A program made the translations under genes and the position numbers. Below are positions 25,330-36,830 of a stretch of 64,000 bases of DNA, in pieces. This stretch comes from Hyaloperonospora brassicae (lineage: Eukaryota > Oomycota > Peronosporomycetes > Peronosporales > Peronosporaceae), in assembly GCA_947650285.1 (NCBI GenBank), contig CANTFL010000137.1, positions 1 through 64,000 of the forward strand, written 5' to 3'. Position 1 is the first letter of the stretch. Each line of letters opens with the position of its first letter. The notes under the pieces are model-generated. The model had not been told where the DNA came from and did not search any database. It saw only the letters and a list, made by a program, of their open reading frames with translations.

Positions 25330-28300
25330 ATAGTAGTAGAAGCAGCGTATAAGTAGCAGCTGTAGCATACACATGATCGACTGCCAGTTCGTAAATATTT
25401 TTCTATTTGAAGCTGCACACATTTGTGCAACATCGCTCCAAGATCTTTTGGTGTCAGAGTGCATCGACTTGTTACTTACGTTATGAATACCGAAATATAA
25501 TTGGTCAAGATCAACGATTGTGATAATTTGTTTAGTAACCGAAGCATATATTTCTGTTACCAATCATTCATTATATTTCATTAAAGTGGTTCATAATCTC
25601 TGGAGGGGTGATGCAAGGATAATCATAATAAATATATCATTGACATCACATAGGGTAAACGTGAAAACATCTACAATTGAGTTAATCCTTTAATATTAGA
25701 CTTACTAGGTACATATGGAAATGATAACACCATTCAAGGCAACATTCGGCTACGCACCACTCATTAGTTGAAAAAAGAAATTGCATTAATCATCTCAACT
25801 ACCGATCGATGCTAGACGCTTGGACAGAGTGGCGATCGAATGGCTACATTATTAATTTGTAGTTTCATATAGTTCCGAAAACATCATTAGGGTCTTTATA
25901 AATTATGCATTACGTTACGAAATCCGGTGTTACTTTCTCCTTTTTGCAAACGTGTCAATATAGACATTATCCTATTAACGCACGGAAAATGTACGTAATG
26001 CTCCAAAACACATGCTTACACTGTGTAGGCAGATCTTATCGTGTCTTTGCAATCATAAGATGCCCTGTTACAAATTTTGACCTCACGCGAACAGATTAGG
26101 GACATTGTTCGTGATCACCAGAATATGTTTGCGATTATTCAATGGACAAAGATACTCCAGTATAGGAAGACGCAGTGGACTGAAAGATTGAACAGATACC
26201 CCCAACATGAGTCTCAGGGTAACATATTTACCCTGCGTGGCAAAGCGATTGTGCAGAAAGGTCCAAATAGGCTGAGATATAGTTAGGGCCAAGCAACCAA
26301 ATTATTAAATAATCGCTGTACAAGTTCATCACTACACGTATTGAGAATTAAATATAGACTATGAATATAGATCATGTAAGCGTAATCAAGCTCGCTCTTT
26401 TAGTTTAGTCAGCCATTTGCTCTTTTCGATATACCACCTTCGCAATACGTCATTGCATGAACAACAAATTGCCTCTTATAGGACTTGGAAACAGTCATAC
26501 GACTCGCCGTACTATACTGCATTGCGCCAGTGGGAGCTGCGGCGATGTGAATGATGTCCTTTGCGAGTACCTTTTATCGCTCACTATACTTATAAATTCT
26601 TTATGTTGCGGTTATTGATAACGTGAGATTCATCTGTCTTGCGCACTATTAATTCACCGGTGCTAATGTAATCATTATAAGCCTTCTCAGTCATCAATTT
26701 GACGACATTGCTTGACAAATTGAGCGCCACAATGGTCTTGCTAGAACTATTATATCCCGCACTATGAAGTATAAGCACACTCCAATCGGTGGCGATACTG
26801 GAATAGCTAAGTACGTGTGCGTAGAGCACATAGACGTTGTCTACGAATGCATTGGTTTGTTATTGATAATTACCATTTGCAAGAGCTAGCTTCATTTAAT
26901 AAGAAAGTAAACACACCTGATTATTTGATGACCTTACAGAAATGCAATTAGTCATTCTGTTCGACCGTCGGTCCTCGTACAGTTTTAATAAGATACTGTC
27001 AAATGCTTTCTTAGGTATAAAAACATGGATCGAAACGAACGCATTGGTTGGTTGGTTTGGTGAAGTATATTCGGGTACGCAAACGACCCACTATATCTGG
27101 TATATTTCAACCATGGTTTTAGAGAGGTAGTAACAGGTTTTCAGCTACTGTGGGAATCATAATGCGATTTTAACCTTCAGGGATTTTTATTTGCATATTG
27201 AGGAATTGAACCGGCAGTCATCATCGTAAAGATTACCCTACTGCACCACTATCCCAGGGAACCACCCTCTACGAAACGAACGCATTGAACGTAATTAAAT
27301 ATAGAACATATGTTTTACTAATTTCGTTCGGACCGATAAAAGCACGATCACGAATCGCGGGCTATGGTCGACTTCAAAATACACGACGCCTGAAAAATTG
27401 CACTTTTTATCGAAAAATAAAGGCGAGTTCTAATTTAATAAGAAGCCATCACTATACAGATGCAGTTAAACGCTAAAATGGCGCACATAGTGGGAAACTA
27501 GGCACTGCATATCTGAAAAAGTCTAGTACACAAGTGCATGCGCCCAAAATGATACTGAGATGTTCGTGCGTGATAGTCGAGAAGATAAAGCTTGCAGCGC
27601 TGTGATAACTGGATTCTATCATTATTTTTAGTGGCATAATTTCTTCTTACCATAATGAACTAGTTGTTCTTGTTCTCCATCACTATTATCCAATCAATCA
27701 ACCATCCACTATTCCTTCCACTCAATCACTAATCGTCCTACATCTCTCCAGGTCGTCAGCCGTTACTACAAACATTACTTCAACCGTTATGGGTAGCAAT
27801 TCCCTTTTCTAACATGTGATGTCAGATGAAGGCATCAACTGACTGGTAAATAAGTCGTCTCGCGTCCACAATGCCCACTTACTGGCACATCATTATGCAT
27901 TTTTTAAATCTCGGCAGAATATGCTTGAATGTAATAAAAAGAAAAAATATAGCCGGCATGTTATATATAGTGCCTGAAGTATTTACATTTCTTATTCGAT
28001 GTCATATTATTCATTAAACTGGTCAGTATATATCGTTGAATCTTTCGCAATTATATTCAGACAAATTTGTATCAATCGCTTAAGTCTCGGAGCGTTAACT
28101 TTTTTTTCATTGTTATGCAGCCAAAATTTAATCGGCCTGATACAAAATTGCATCGGCAACTTCACCAAGACGTTCTATTATATTTCACGTATAGATAGAT
28201 ACACACCGCAAAAAATAAAGCCACCTCGCCAATATTTACAAGAGCTTTAGACTGTTGATGGCCGTTTGTAATGACGCCTGGGTGAGATGAAGGATGGAGG

Positions 28301-28345
28301 GGAAATCTTTTGATATATAGACCCTAAATTTTGTTAGTGACTGCA
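24181..28345. other. AT-rich relic DNA, no gene
   Basis: Very AT-rich with only short chance frames. I recognise no host gene or domain. Probably further decayed mobile DNA. It contains one trinucleotide microsatellite. Confidence 0.5.
25261..25336. repeat. AGT trinucleotide microsatellite
   Basis: About 24 near-perfect copies of AGT (AAC/ACT on the other strand), with one interruption near 25329. Confidence 0.97.
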
Positions 28346-28560
28346 TCATGGTAAGAAGGTTTTTGTCAAGCACCGATTAATTTTACTCAACCAGTTGCAG
28401 CTGACGCGATTGATTAAGGTCGACGGGCTTAACGCCTCTTGCGTCACAAGGCTACAACTAGCAGCCGTGGCGAACTCTATGTCTTCACACAATACACTAA
28501 ATGGTCTATCTTGATCTGCAATTGCCAACACTAGTGATCGCATCGAAATTTACTTGATGA
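28346..28560 (-). pseudogene. Ty3/gypsy RNase H fragment, minus strand
   Basis: The minus strand reads LAIADQDRPFSVLCEDIEFATA, which resembles the start of gypsy RNase H (LALADQ.RPF.V.CDASDFAIG). No catalytic Asp is left in the expected place, and the rest is decayed. Opposite orientation to the element at 17.6-24.2 kb. Confidence 0.6.
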
Positions 28561-31181
28561 TATCGAACGAATTATAAAAATCAACACCCCGACACCGCTT
28601 AAATTTTTCTGGACAGAACAAGAAATGCATGGTCATCTTTAGCGCAGATGTCCGGGTAAGCGTGCACGCACGTCTCTAGTTTAAGAGTATTATTTATGCC
28701 CTTGACATCAAATGGCACAGGATAGTCGAGAAAACCATTTCCATATATGAGTTATGGCGTACGTTCGCTCTATGCAAACGACGATTTACCCAATAAGTGA
28801 CATTTCACTGGCTGTATTATATATTTCTTGAGGTTTGGGTTCGTGTGATACTTAAGCATAAGTGAAATTCATTTTTACGTGCCTTCGAATGACTCCCCTA
28901 TCCGATATTCTCTCCATATCCCACAATATACAAAGAGATCGTCGAATTCAGTTTTGCGGATTGTAGCACCTTCTCAACCGATTTTCGACGTATGTTCTAG
29001 AAGTGGCAGGGCATTACTTAGTCGTAAAACCACCCCAAATCATCTCGCTGGGACTGTTCACTGCTATCTACATTATGCCAAGTTCACACAAAGAATTGGA
29101 TTGAATCTTTGCATTACAAAATGATTAAGTAGGAAGTATTCTTTGAAAGCCATATATTATGACTTCCTTTTACGGTATGGTCGTCTGAGCCGATACCGTT
29201 GTAGCGTAAGAGTTGTTGAATGCACAAAAGATCCGTCATCTTTCTGTGAACTGTCGATAACAGTGTGTCGGTGCGCTTTGTTAAGTATGTTACAACCTGA
29301 CATGACCTGCTGCTAAGCGATTGTTACAAAGCACGTTAATTGCAACAGTTTGTTTACGAGGCAGTGGTAACTGCTTCAAGGCATAGATCTCCGAACCGTG
29401 TTTCATGTTAGTTTCGTGACTAGTTCCCTCATCATGATTCAATTAGAAGTCAAGAATTAAGGGAATCGATCATTAAAATTTGATCAAAATGTTGTATATA
29501 ATATATTATTTCGGGTACTGCCATAATTAAGACGTTTATCGCTCAACTCGATACGAATTGATCGAGTTAAACGATTCGCGTGTTAGTCTAGAAATTTTAG
29601 TACATGGACTAGCTTCTAAAAACCCGTTGGCTGTATGAAAAACCATGCTGATAAAATATATAAGATACTTGTTCTGCGACAAGTGCGCAGATCGACTTGA
29701 CCTTACCACCACGCAGATCGCGCAAGAACCTTCTAGGATTAGCGTCGTTAATTGAGTAATCCCTGAAGATAGCTTCAAAGGCATTATCAGACGAAGTGTA
29801 CTAACGCCTACACTTGATCCTTTTCACGCCAAAACATTCAACGTTTCGGCTTCCTCCCGAGATTTTATTACCCCAGGTTCCTGGGATCCTATTTCCTCTG
29901 GCCTATATGAAAATGTTTCTCGACTTCATCCGGATGTGGCGGTTCTGCAACGACAGCTAGGTAATAAATGGAAGACTTTTTGGTCGACCGTTTTTTTCAT
30001 GATCTCCTCAAATAAGTTGAAATTGACTACCTTGTATGTTGTCCTCTATGCAAGAATCCATGTCCCGGATCTCTCAACATATGTAAGTGGCAAACTTTTG
30101 GTGCTGCTTTTATTTTGACACAACCGAAGTAAGAATTCTCCATAGCGTAGTGGTAAACTAAGCTGAGTCCTTGGCTTGTTTATTTTGAACACCAAGTATA
30201 AGTAAGGTTATCTCTCTTACTAGTAGAACAACGACACACTTGTAAACTCTCCAAGTCGTTTATTCTATAGTAATCTTAATAACAAGTGCCAGGCTTCTTC
30301 ACGGATCGACAATGCGAGATGAAATATGGCTCAATACCAATGATCTATACTTTGTGGGAGTGACATCAAATTTGTGCTCCAATGTCAATACAATGCCCAA
30401 ATATTGTTGTACAGTTCATCGCCTAATGCGTAATGAATCCCAAAACACGTTTGTTTACGATTAAGGATGCGGCTTTAGCAATGTATACCAACACCCTTGT
30501 AGGAGAGGTCTCGCGCTTATTAAATCCAAAGACTACAATTATTGAGATTGGCGCCGATTAAAATCTATAGGCGCCCCACAGTTTTCCGGTGCATTAATTG
30601 ATTGAACTTTGTACAAGATGCTTTCTTATAAGGTGCCACATTTCACCTTAAAGAACAAAGTGACGAAAGACACCGTGTCTTTAAATTATTCTATATGTCA
30701 AGAAGCTGCAAACTCGCTTGTTTCAAATGGATCAGTATCTTACTCCGCTCCTACTGACCCCGACTGTTTTTGACATTCTGCAATGCTATTGCGACTTTGT
30801 AATAGCGTCAGGTCCAAGTCTCGGGTCCTTCTTGGCTAACAAACGGTCGTTGTGTGCTGTATTTACCCATCTATAGTTCATGACATTACATGTACATTCG
30901 TTCTGCCATGTTTTCTGACATCGATTGCATTTCTGCAAGCGTTTGTTTTCTCAAAAACATTTTCGTACACTATCCATATAGGAGTGGTCTTTCATTTTTA
31001 ATCATCCAAACCTATGACGTCTCGAAGGATGATAGACACCTGAGTTGACGTGAGCATGTATGAGGATAAGTTCCCCCGCTTTTGCCACATATATTTTTTG
31101 TTGTAGTGTATCCAGGTTTATTGGGAACATATGAGTATCCACGGTTATATACAAACCATGCAGCTTGTGTTTATGAACCGG
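28561..31181. other. AT-rich relic DNA between minus-strand gypsy fragments
   Basis: Lies where reverse transcriptase and protease of the minus-strand element would be expected, but no frame longer than about 80 codons is open and I cannot place motifs with confidence. Confidence 0.45.
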
Positions 31182-31806
31182 TTAAGTCGTGATGCACCTC
31201 GCAGGATGACGAATGTGCTGAGCGAAAGTGTGTACCTCACCCATGCCCTGTCTGAGTTTCATGAGGTCGGATCGAGCCCTCGACTCACCCCTCAGTGAAT
31301 CAAACGCCTGTGTGAAACGTTTCTCGAAGAACTTTAAAGAACATGGGTCGTGCATCTTAAGCGTTAGGGCATAAGACTTGACACGTCCAGTCACTTTTGA
31401 CTGGTAAAAAGTGACTCTAATCTCTTGTGAGTGGTACAAGAAATACTTAGGGCTCTGTCTAACTCAGCATTTTATATTTTAAAGAAAACTCTCCGTGACA
31501 AATTATGTACTTGGAGATGTCAATTCTACAATCGTTCTGGCTGACGTGCGTGTATCGACCCAGAAGCATCAACCTGGCTTGCTGCTGTATAAACAGCTCG
31601 AGATTTTCAGCACCCTGTTCTCTTATCAGGTTTCCTGTAATCATCGTGCTGGCATTAGGTGCCGCGACATGTGCGTATGGATAAGTCTGTTCATGTGTGT
31701 CAGAAAATGCTCTAAGCAGTACAACAATATCGTAAAAAAGTAAGTGCAAAATATATGCACACTGCATCTCAAGTGGTAATATAGGTAGAACTATTCCAGA
31801 GGTCAC
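31182..31806 (-). pseudogene. Ty3/gypsy gag remnant, minus strand
   Basis: Two frames together give a Gag remnant. The upstream one contains NLELFIQQQARLMLLG and RIDISKY. The downstream one contains LKFFEKRFTQAFDSLRGESRA, RSDLMKLRQGMGEVHTFAQHI and RHPARC. The latter aligns with the + strand gag at 19.1 kb (HAFAQHIRYLSRC), so both belong to related elements, but they lie in opposite orientations. Confidence 0.78.
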
Positions 31807-33323
31807 CGGATGGATAAACGGCTGCGGAAGTTACGATTTTAGGGTCCTGGCGTTTGGGGTTTACCAGCACTGTCCTGCTAGTCAGTGACGTTTTCCATTT
31901 TTGTCACACACAAAAATGAAGAGCTGTGTGCCACATGAAGAAACCGTAATGATTTAGGAACAGCGGCTTGATGGGACAGTCGGAACGAAGAATTGATGAG
32001 GTAAGATGAGCATCGACAATAGAAAAACTGCCATTAAAATGCAATTCACTTTTGATTTTGCTGCTTTAACCGATAACTATCTATTTTACATCATCTCTCC
32101 GCCAACATTATCGACACCTAGCTGGTAAAACAAGGTTACTTTGACCTGATCCTCATTAAATTTATTCTGTATGAACCTGGTTATTGCATCATGTTGCTCA
32201 CATCCTTTCAAAGTAAATAACATGGCGTTGACGGCAGGTACGCCAACGGCCGTACTCATTCGCTCATTACCGCAACAATTTACTCCAATAAATGTTTGGA
32301 GGAGACTAGACGGGACAAAACTGGCTAAGGAAAGAGAGCTATACACAGTATAGCTAACCTAATCAACATAATGCGTCAAAACCTTTCCCATTGCATACAG
32401 ACACAAATGTATCTATCTGTAAGTCATTCATCGTGCGCGTCCACTATAATTTGGGCGGTCTGGTTGATTGATAGTAATAGTTTATACCGACCAATGTGTA
32501 GGAATCGTCATATACTACCTTCTTAACTAGTTTTCACGAGTGTTATCTATAACATTAAGATTTGGATTGATCTTTGATTATCTCCATGTATTGGAACGGA
32601 ATGCCTCGTTCTTATCATCTAGATTTTGTCCATTGTTATATGATCTTGGCAACCGCTGTATACAGCATGTTTTTCAGTCAAGCAATATGCTTACATGCAC
32701 CCGGTCCAATGATTGTCTAATTTATACGGTTTGCCGCATCTCATACGTGATCACCTATACAGGTCAAAGCCTTGGCCCGTAATTTATCGTCCATCCTCAC
32801 TCATCATGTCCATATTAGATAGATTGTGATCATTAGACAGACCTCGAAGTGCATCCGGTGCTCCAGGGCGTATGACGATTATATTGATGGTAGCACAAAC
32901 GACCTACACTAATATTAGAATTACGATCAACTGTAATGACAGTGAAGATGGGTGCTTCAAGACCACCTCATGTAAACTGGCACGTGCAGAGAAAGGGCAG
33001 TTAAGTGAACGGAAGGAGCCTGGTGGAAGGAAAAAGATAAGCTGTCTTTATTACTTTAAAATAGTCTATAAATATATGATTGTAAAACTACCTGTCGCGG
33101 AATCAACGCACGAATATACATGCTGAGTGTTTCCTTAACACTCTCCGCGCGCGTCTGTCACTATTTGACGACATTATCGGCAGACTCAACGGCCTGTGTA
33201 TTAATGACAAGTAATGTGCTGCGCGTTGTCTACGACCGTCAAAAGCGGTCTTGTTAGGTGTTATATTCTTTGACCAGTGCCTACAAAGATATTATTCTCG
33301 GATACATAGTGTTGTGTTTTCCG
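31807..33323. other. AT-rich relic DNA up to gene-island edge
   Basis: No recognisable gene. Composition changes from AT-rich to balanced near 33350, marking the edge of the second host gene island. Confidence 0.5.
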
Positions 33324-34125
33324 CTAAGAAACATTGACATCCACATTTAAGTTAACGAGTGCGTCGTGTAACAGGCTCATGGCGTTCCAGTAACCAGGTT
33401 CGCCTACCTTTGCGATCCATCCACCGTAAACGACACTCGGCCCAGTTGGTCTTCCGGCACAGAAATGACACCACCTTTTATTCAAGGTTCTCCGCCCCCC
33501 TATGTCCTCTTTTTCCTCCATGTCCGCTTCTTTCTTTGAGCGCATTGCAGTCCGTGCTGGTCTATTAATTACTCCACAATATGCTATATCCGCAGCTCCG
33601 CACAAACAGTTGGCCATACCTTTCGTCGGCAGCAATAGCAACGCAACCGCGAATCCTCGGTATGCAGATTGTTGTGATCCTCGGCTTGGCGAAACTCGAC
33701 GCATAGTCCGTATGTGCAGCAACAACAACAATCTGCGTTCAGGTATCGTTTTTAGTGACGTTTCCTCCACTTTCTCCATGTATTGCATGTCGTCCGTCAG
33801 GAGACCCGCATACTCGTACTCGACATGGTATATGCGTGTGTTGATAGCGAAGCGAACGTTGAGTCGTCCGGCATCGCTATTGTACAGATCAGACCGCTAG
33901 AAACCTGCGTTACGCACCAACAATGAACACGCTATCGCAAAGGCGGCGAAGGCCTGGCACGATGGTCGTTAATGTTTTCGCTTCAACGCCGCGCCCTGTC
34001 CACGCCCCTGACTCTTGTCGCACCGTCTTAGACGGCTCCCACAGGGTCTGGTTCACTGCCGGCGCTCTCGTCGCACGCTTCCCACTCCTTTGTTCTGATT
34101 TGAGACTCGAAGCTGTATACTAAGC
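33324..34125 (-). other. Unresolved coding stretch (hypothetical gene)
   Basis: Composition and long open frames suggest exons, but strand and structure are uncertain. On the minus strand, an exon-like block after a TTTCTAG acceptor at about 33898 reads RSDLYNSDAGRLNVRFAINT, RIYHVEYEYAGLLTDDMQYM. Another after AACGCAG (about 33740) reads IVVVAAHTDYASSFAKPRIT and ends YSILWSN with a stop. An upstream block (about 34010-33925) reads EAKTLTTIVPGLRRLCDSVF. I could not join these with canonical introns. On the + strand, 33502-33900 is also open for 132 codons. No family is recognised. It could also hold upstream exons of the TatD gene. Confidence 0.4.
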
Positions 34126-34227
34126 GCAGATATCGCACAGTACACTATCGATCTCGAGTCGCCACTGGAAGAACTACCTTCGGCACTTGCCCCCACGCAA
34201 CGTCACCTTGAGCACCTCTATCGCCGT

Positions 34228-35250
34228 ATGACGATACGCCGACTCATCGACGCTCATTGCCACCTACACGACGATCGCCTGGGGTCTCCAAGCTCTCCGT
34301 CGAGCCGTCAACGACTCAAAGGTGTGCTCGCAAGGGCTCGTGTAGCCCACCTGAGCCACGTCGTGTCTTGTGCCACGCACGAACACGATTGGCACGTCTT
34401 ACAGCAGCTCATGGAGCAACAACGGGCAATGAGCGACCGCTCGTTGGTGATTGTACCAGCTTTTGGGCTGCACCCCTGGTGGGCACTAGACCTGACATCT
34501 AGAACGACAGACACCTTAGCGTCACTGCGCGACATGTTGACACTGTACCCAAGCGCAAGTGTATGTGCGACTAGTAATGTTGGTCACGCATCATGGACTT
34601 CAACGTGCGTTCTGTCGTCATGTTGGCAATCGTGTTGAACTGAATATGTCATGCAGGTGGGGGAAATCGGACTGTGTAAAAGCGCTCGAGGACAAACAGT
34701 GCCACTAGATGTGCAAGTGAAAGTGTTCCAAGCACAGCTGCAGCTGGCGGTGGAGCTAGAAAGAACCTGTGTGGTGCATTGCGTGGGCTACTACGGCAAG
34801 TTGCTAGAGGTCCTACTTGGAGCTACACCACAATTGCCCCCAGTTCTCGTGCTGCACTCCTACAGCGGATCGCCAGATATGATGCGATCTTTTCTTGCGC
34901 TACGCAATACCAGAGTCTTTATCTCGCTGAACGCCAAGCAGTTGACGGACCCGCGGATGAAAAAGGCCGCTACTTGTTGCAAGGAATCACCACTTGGGGC
35001 ACTGCTGCTCGAAACTGACGCCCCGGATCAAGCACCTTCAGTGGAAATTGTAGAACAGGCGTTTACCCAGGCAGATGAAGGACCACTGGTGCTGCAAGAG
35101 GGCTCAGCAGGTGTCAACGAACCTGCGCTTGTCAAACTTGCGCTGCAAGGCGCGGCAAAGATCCGAGGCGTAACGCTGGACGAAGTAGCTGCAGCAGTGT
35201 ATCGAAATTGCATGGACGCGTTTGGCCTTGACGAAGCGAAAGCACAGTGA
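34228..35250 (+). CDS. TatD-family metal-dependent DNase
   Basis: TatD-type hydrolase (TIM-barrel, two-metal nuclease; family members act in DNA repair and apoptotic DNA degradation). Two exons, 34228-34560 and 34657-35250, with a 96-bp GTATGT...GCAG intron; 308 residues, usual for the family. Metal ligands seen: DAHCHLHDD near the N-terminus (HxH), VGEIGL at the exon junction (Glu), VVHC (His), VLHSYSG (His) and LLETDAP (Asp), all in the expected order. The ATG at 34228 gives a normal start just before LIDAHCH. The frame is also open upstream to an acceptor-like GCAG (ATATCGCACAG...), encoding LESPLEELPSALAPTQRH, so an extra 5' exon is possible. No disruption is seen. Unusually, GLD after the Glu is GLC. 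Confidence 0.93.
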
Positions 35251-36830
35251 TATCCAACGACAAGCCCGGCAATGGTTCCAAGGAAAGAATTCAACAACCT
35301 ATAGCACGTAATGTTCGGCGGGACGTCAATGTCTAATCTGGATAAGTCAACATTCTAGATTGAACCTTGAGATCCTGCCGTACTTCACGTGCCATGGACC
35401 ACACACCAGCGTTCTTGTCAATTCTCAGTTGGGGTCTACGGCAATTAGTTTGAGGAAAAGTACCTCCGAGCTTCGGCAGACGCGAATTGGAACCGAAAAA
35501 CCAGAGTCCATTACTCCGCTGCACGCTCGCTCGGAAAGACTCCGTTTGCTTTGGCTCGATATACTCCGTTTGCAACCGGCAGTGTCCACCTGCATGTCGT
35601 TCAAATTCAGCCCTGACAGACACTTAGTTGCAAGGAAATGGCTCCAGCTCTTGTCGTACCAAGCGCTTTTAATCCAGCGCACGGTAGACAGGTAAAAATG
35701 ATACAGCTGTACCCGATGGACTGATGTCCTGGACAAGCGACAAGACTGCAGCTGGCAAGGTCGATTCATCAAAAGTCAATGACTGTGCACAAGTCGTGCG
35801 TTAGCCACATCAGTCTCACTACATGGTCGGTTGGTTACTTGATGTGCCCACACGATTACATCAAAATGTACCGGTCGCGGACATCGTTACTTGCGCTCTT
35901 CAGTAGATTTGCAGGGTCTCTAGCACCATCGACTATACGCTACAATTGTCCAGATGCTCATTTATGGCTCTCGGTGTGCAAAAAGCATGGTCAGTTCCTT
36001 GTTTTACATGTGTGCTTGTGATGGCTCGTGTGTTGTGCCTTTGCAGTCAGTCTTCAGCAAAGTCAATTCTCTGCACACGAATGGCGATGTAACTTTTGAC
36101 GGGAGCAAAGCGATTGTACTGCACCACGAGATCAAGCGCTTCTCGGCCCCGTTTTCGGTCATCTTGTTTGCAGGACTTGTAGGCGATTGTGGTTCGGAAA
36201 CTGTGGTCAAATTTAGATAATATTGCAGCCTTGAGATCTCCGACGCAGCGCACAGTTCTGCGTGTCGTCAAATCACTTGCGATCGTTTGCGCGTGCTTCG
36301 GCCAAGGCCGACGCCTCGAGATCAGCATATCCATGCAATCGTGTTTTCTTTCTGTCTGAAAATGGGTTGCTCACGCGAGGTCAAAGCAGTCGTACCGCAG
36401 CGTAGTTTTGCGTATTGTCTGCGCCCTTGTTTACGTGCCTTCACTGGAGCTCCATAGCGTAGTCGAGTGTCTTTATTCGCAACGAAGATTTCTCCACAAT
36501 CATCTTACAATGCGCTCAGCAATTCTGGACGTCTCGCACGTGTATACCACATATCCCATGTAATAATGGGCTTCGAAGGCGTTCCAGTCGGGCGCCCTAT
36601 TCAATTGCAAAAGAGCTTTCGCACTCAGTCAACCGCTCGTGCAGCACCGGCGGACTCGCAACGTAGTTGGCAGGATTCGGCATGGGGACGGTGCGGAGCA
36701 GATCGGACGACATCGTTGTGTGCATCGTAGTCTCGTTGAAATGTTTGTCGAGCGACAGTGACGAGGTGCAAGTCAGTCGGTGTACAACGATGAGCTGTCG
36801 AAGCACATCATTTCACCTGGATGAAATGCA
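35251..36830. other. Intergenic between TatD and PrimPol 3' ends
   Basis: 1.6 kb between two converging stops. One minus frame, 36334-36047 (95 codons, ending VQYNRFAPVKSYIAIRVQRI DFAED), has natural-looking composition but no recognised family; it might be a small gene or an exon. Other frames overlap on both strands and look accidental. Confidence 0.4.

Noticed and set aside
25240..25563. ORFs encoding poly-Tyr, poly-Leu or poly-Thr
   Set aside because: Translations of the AGT microsatellite in three frames, not genes.
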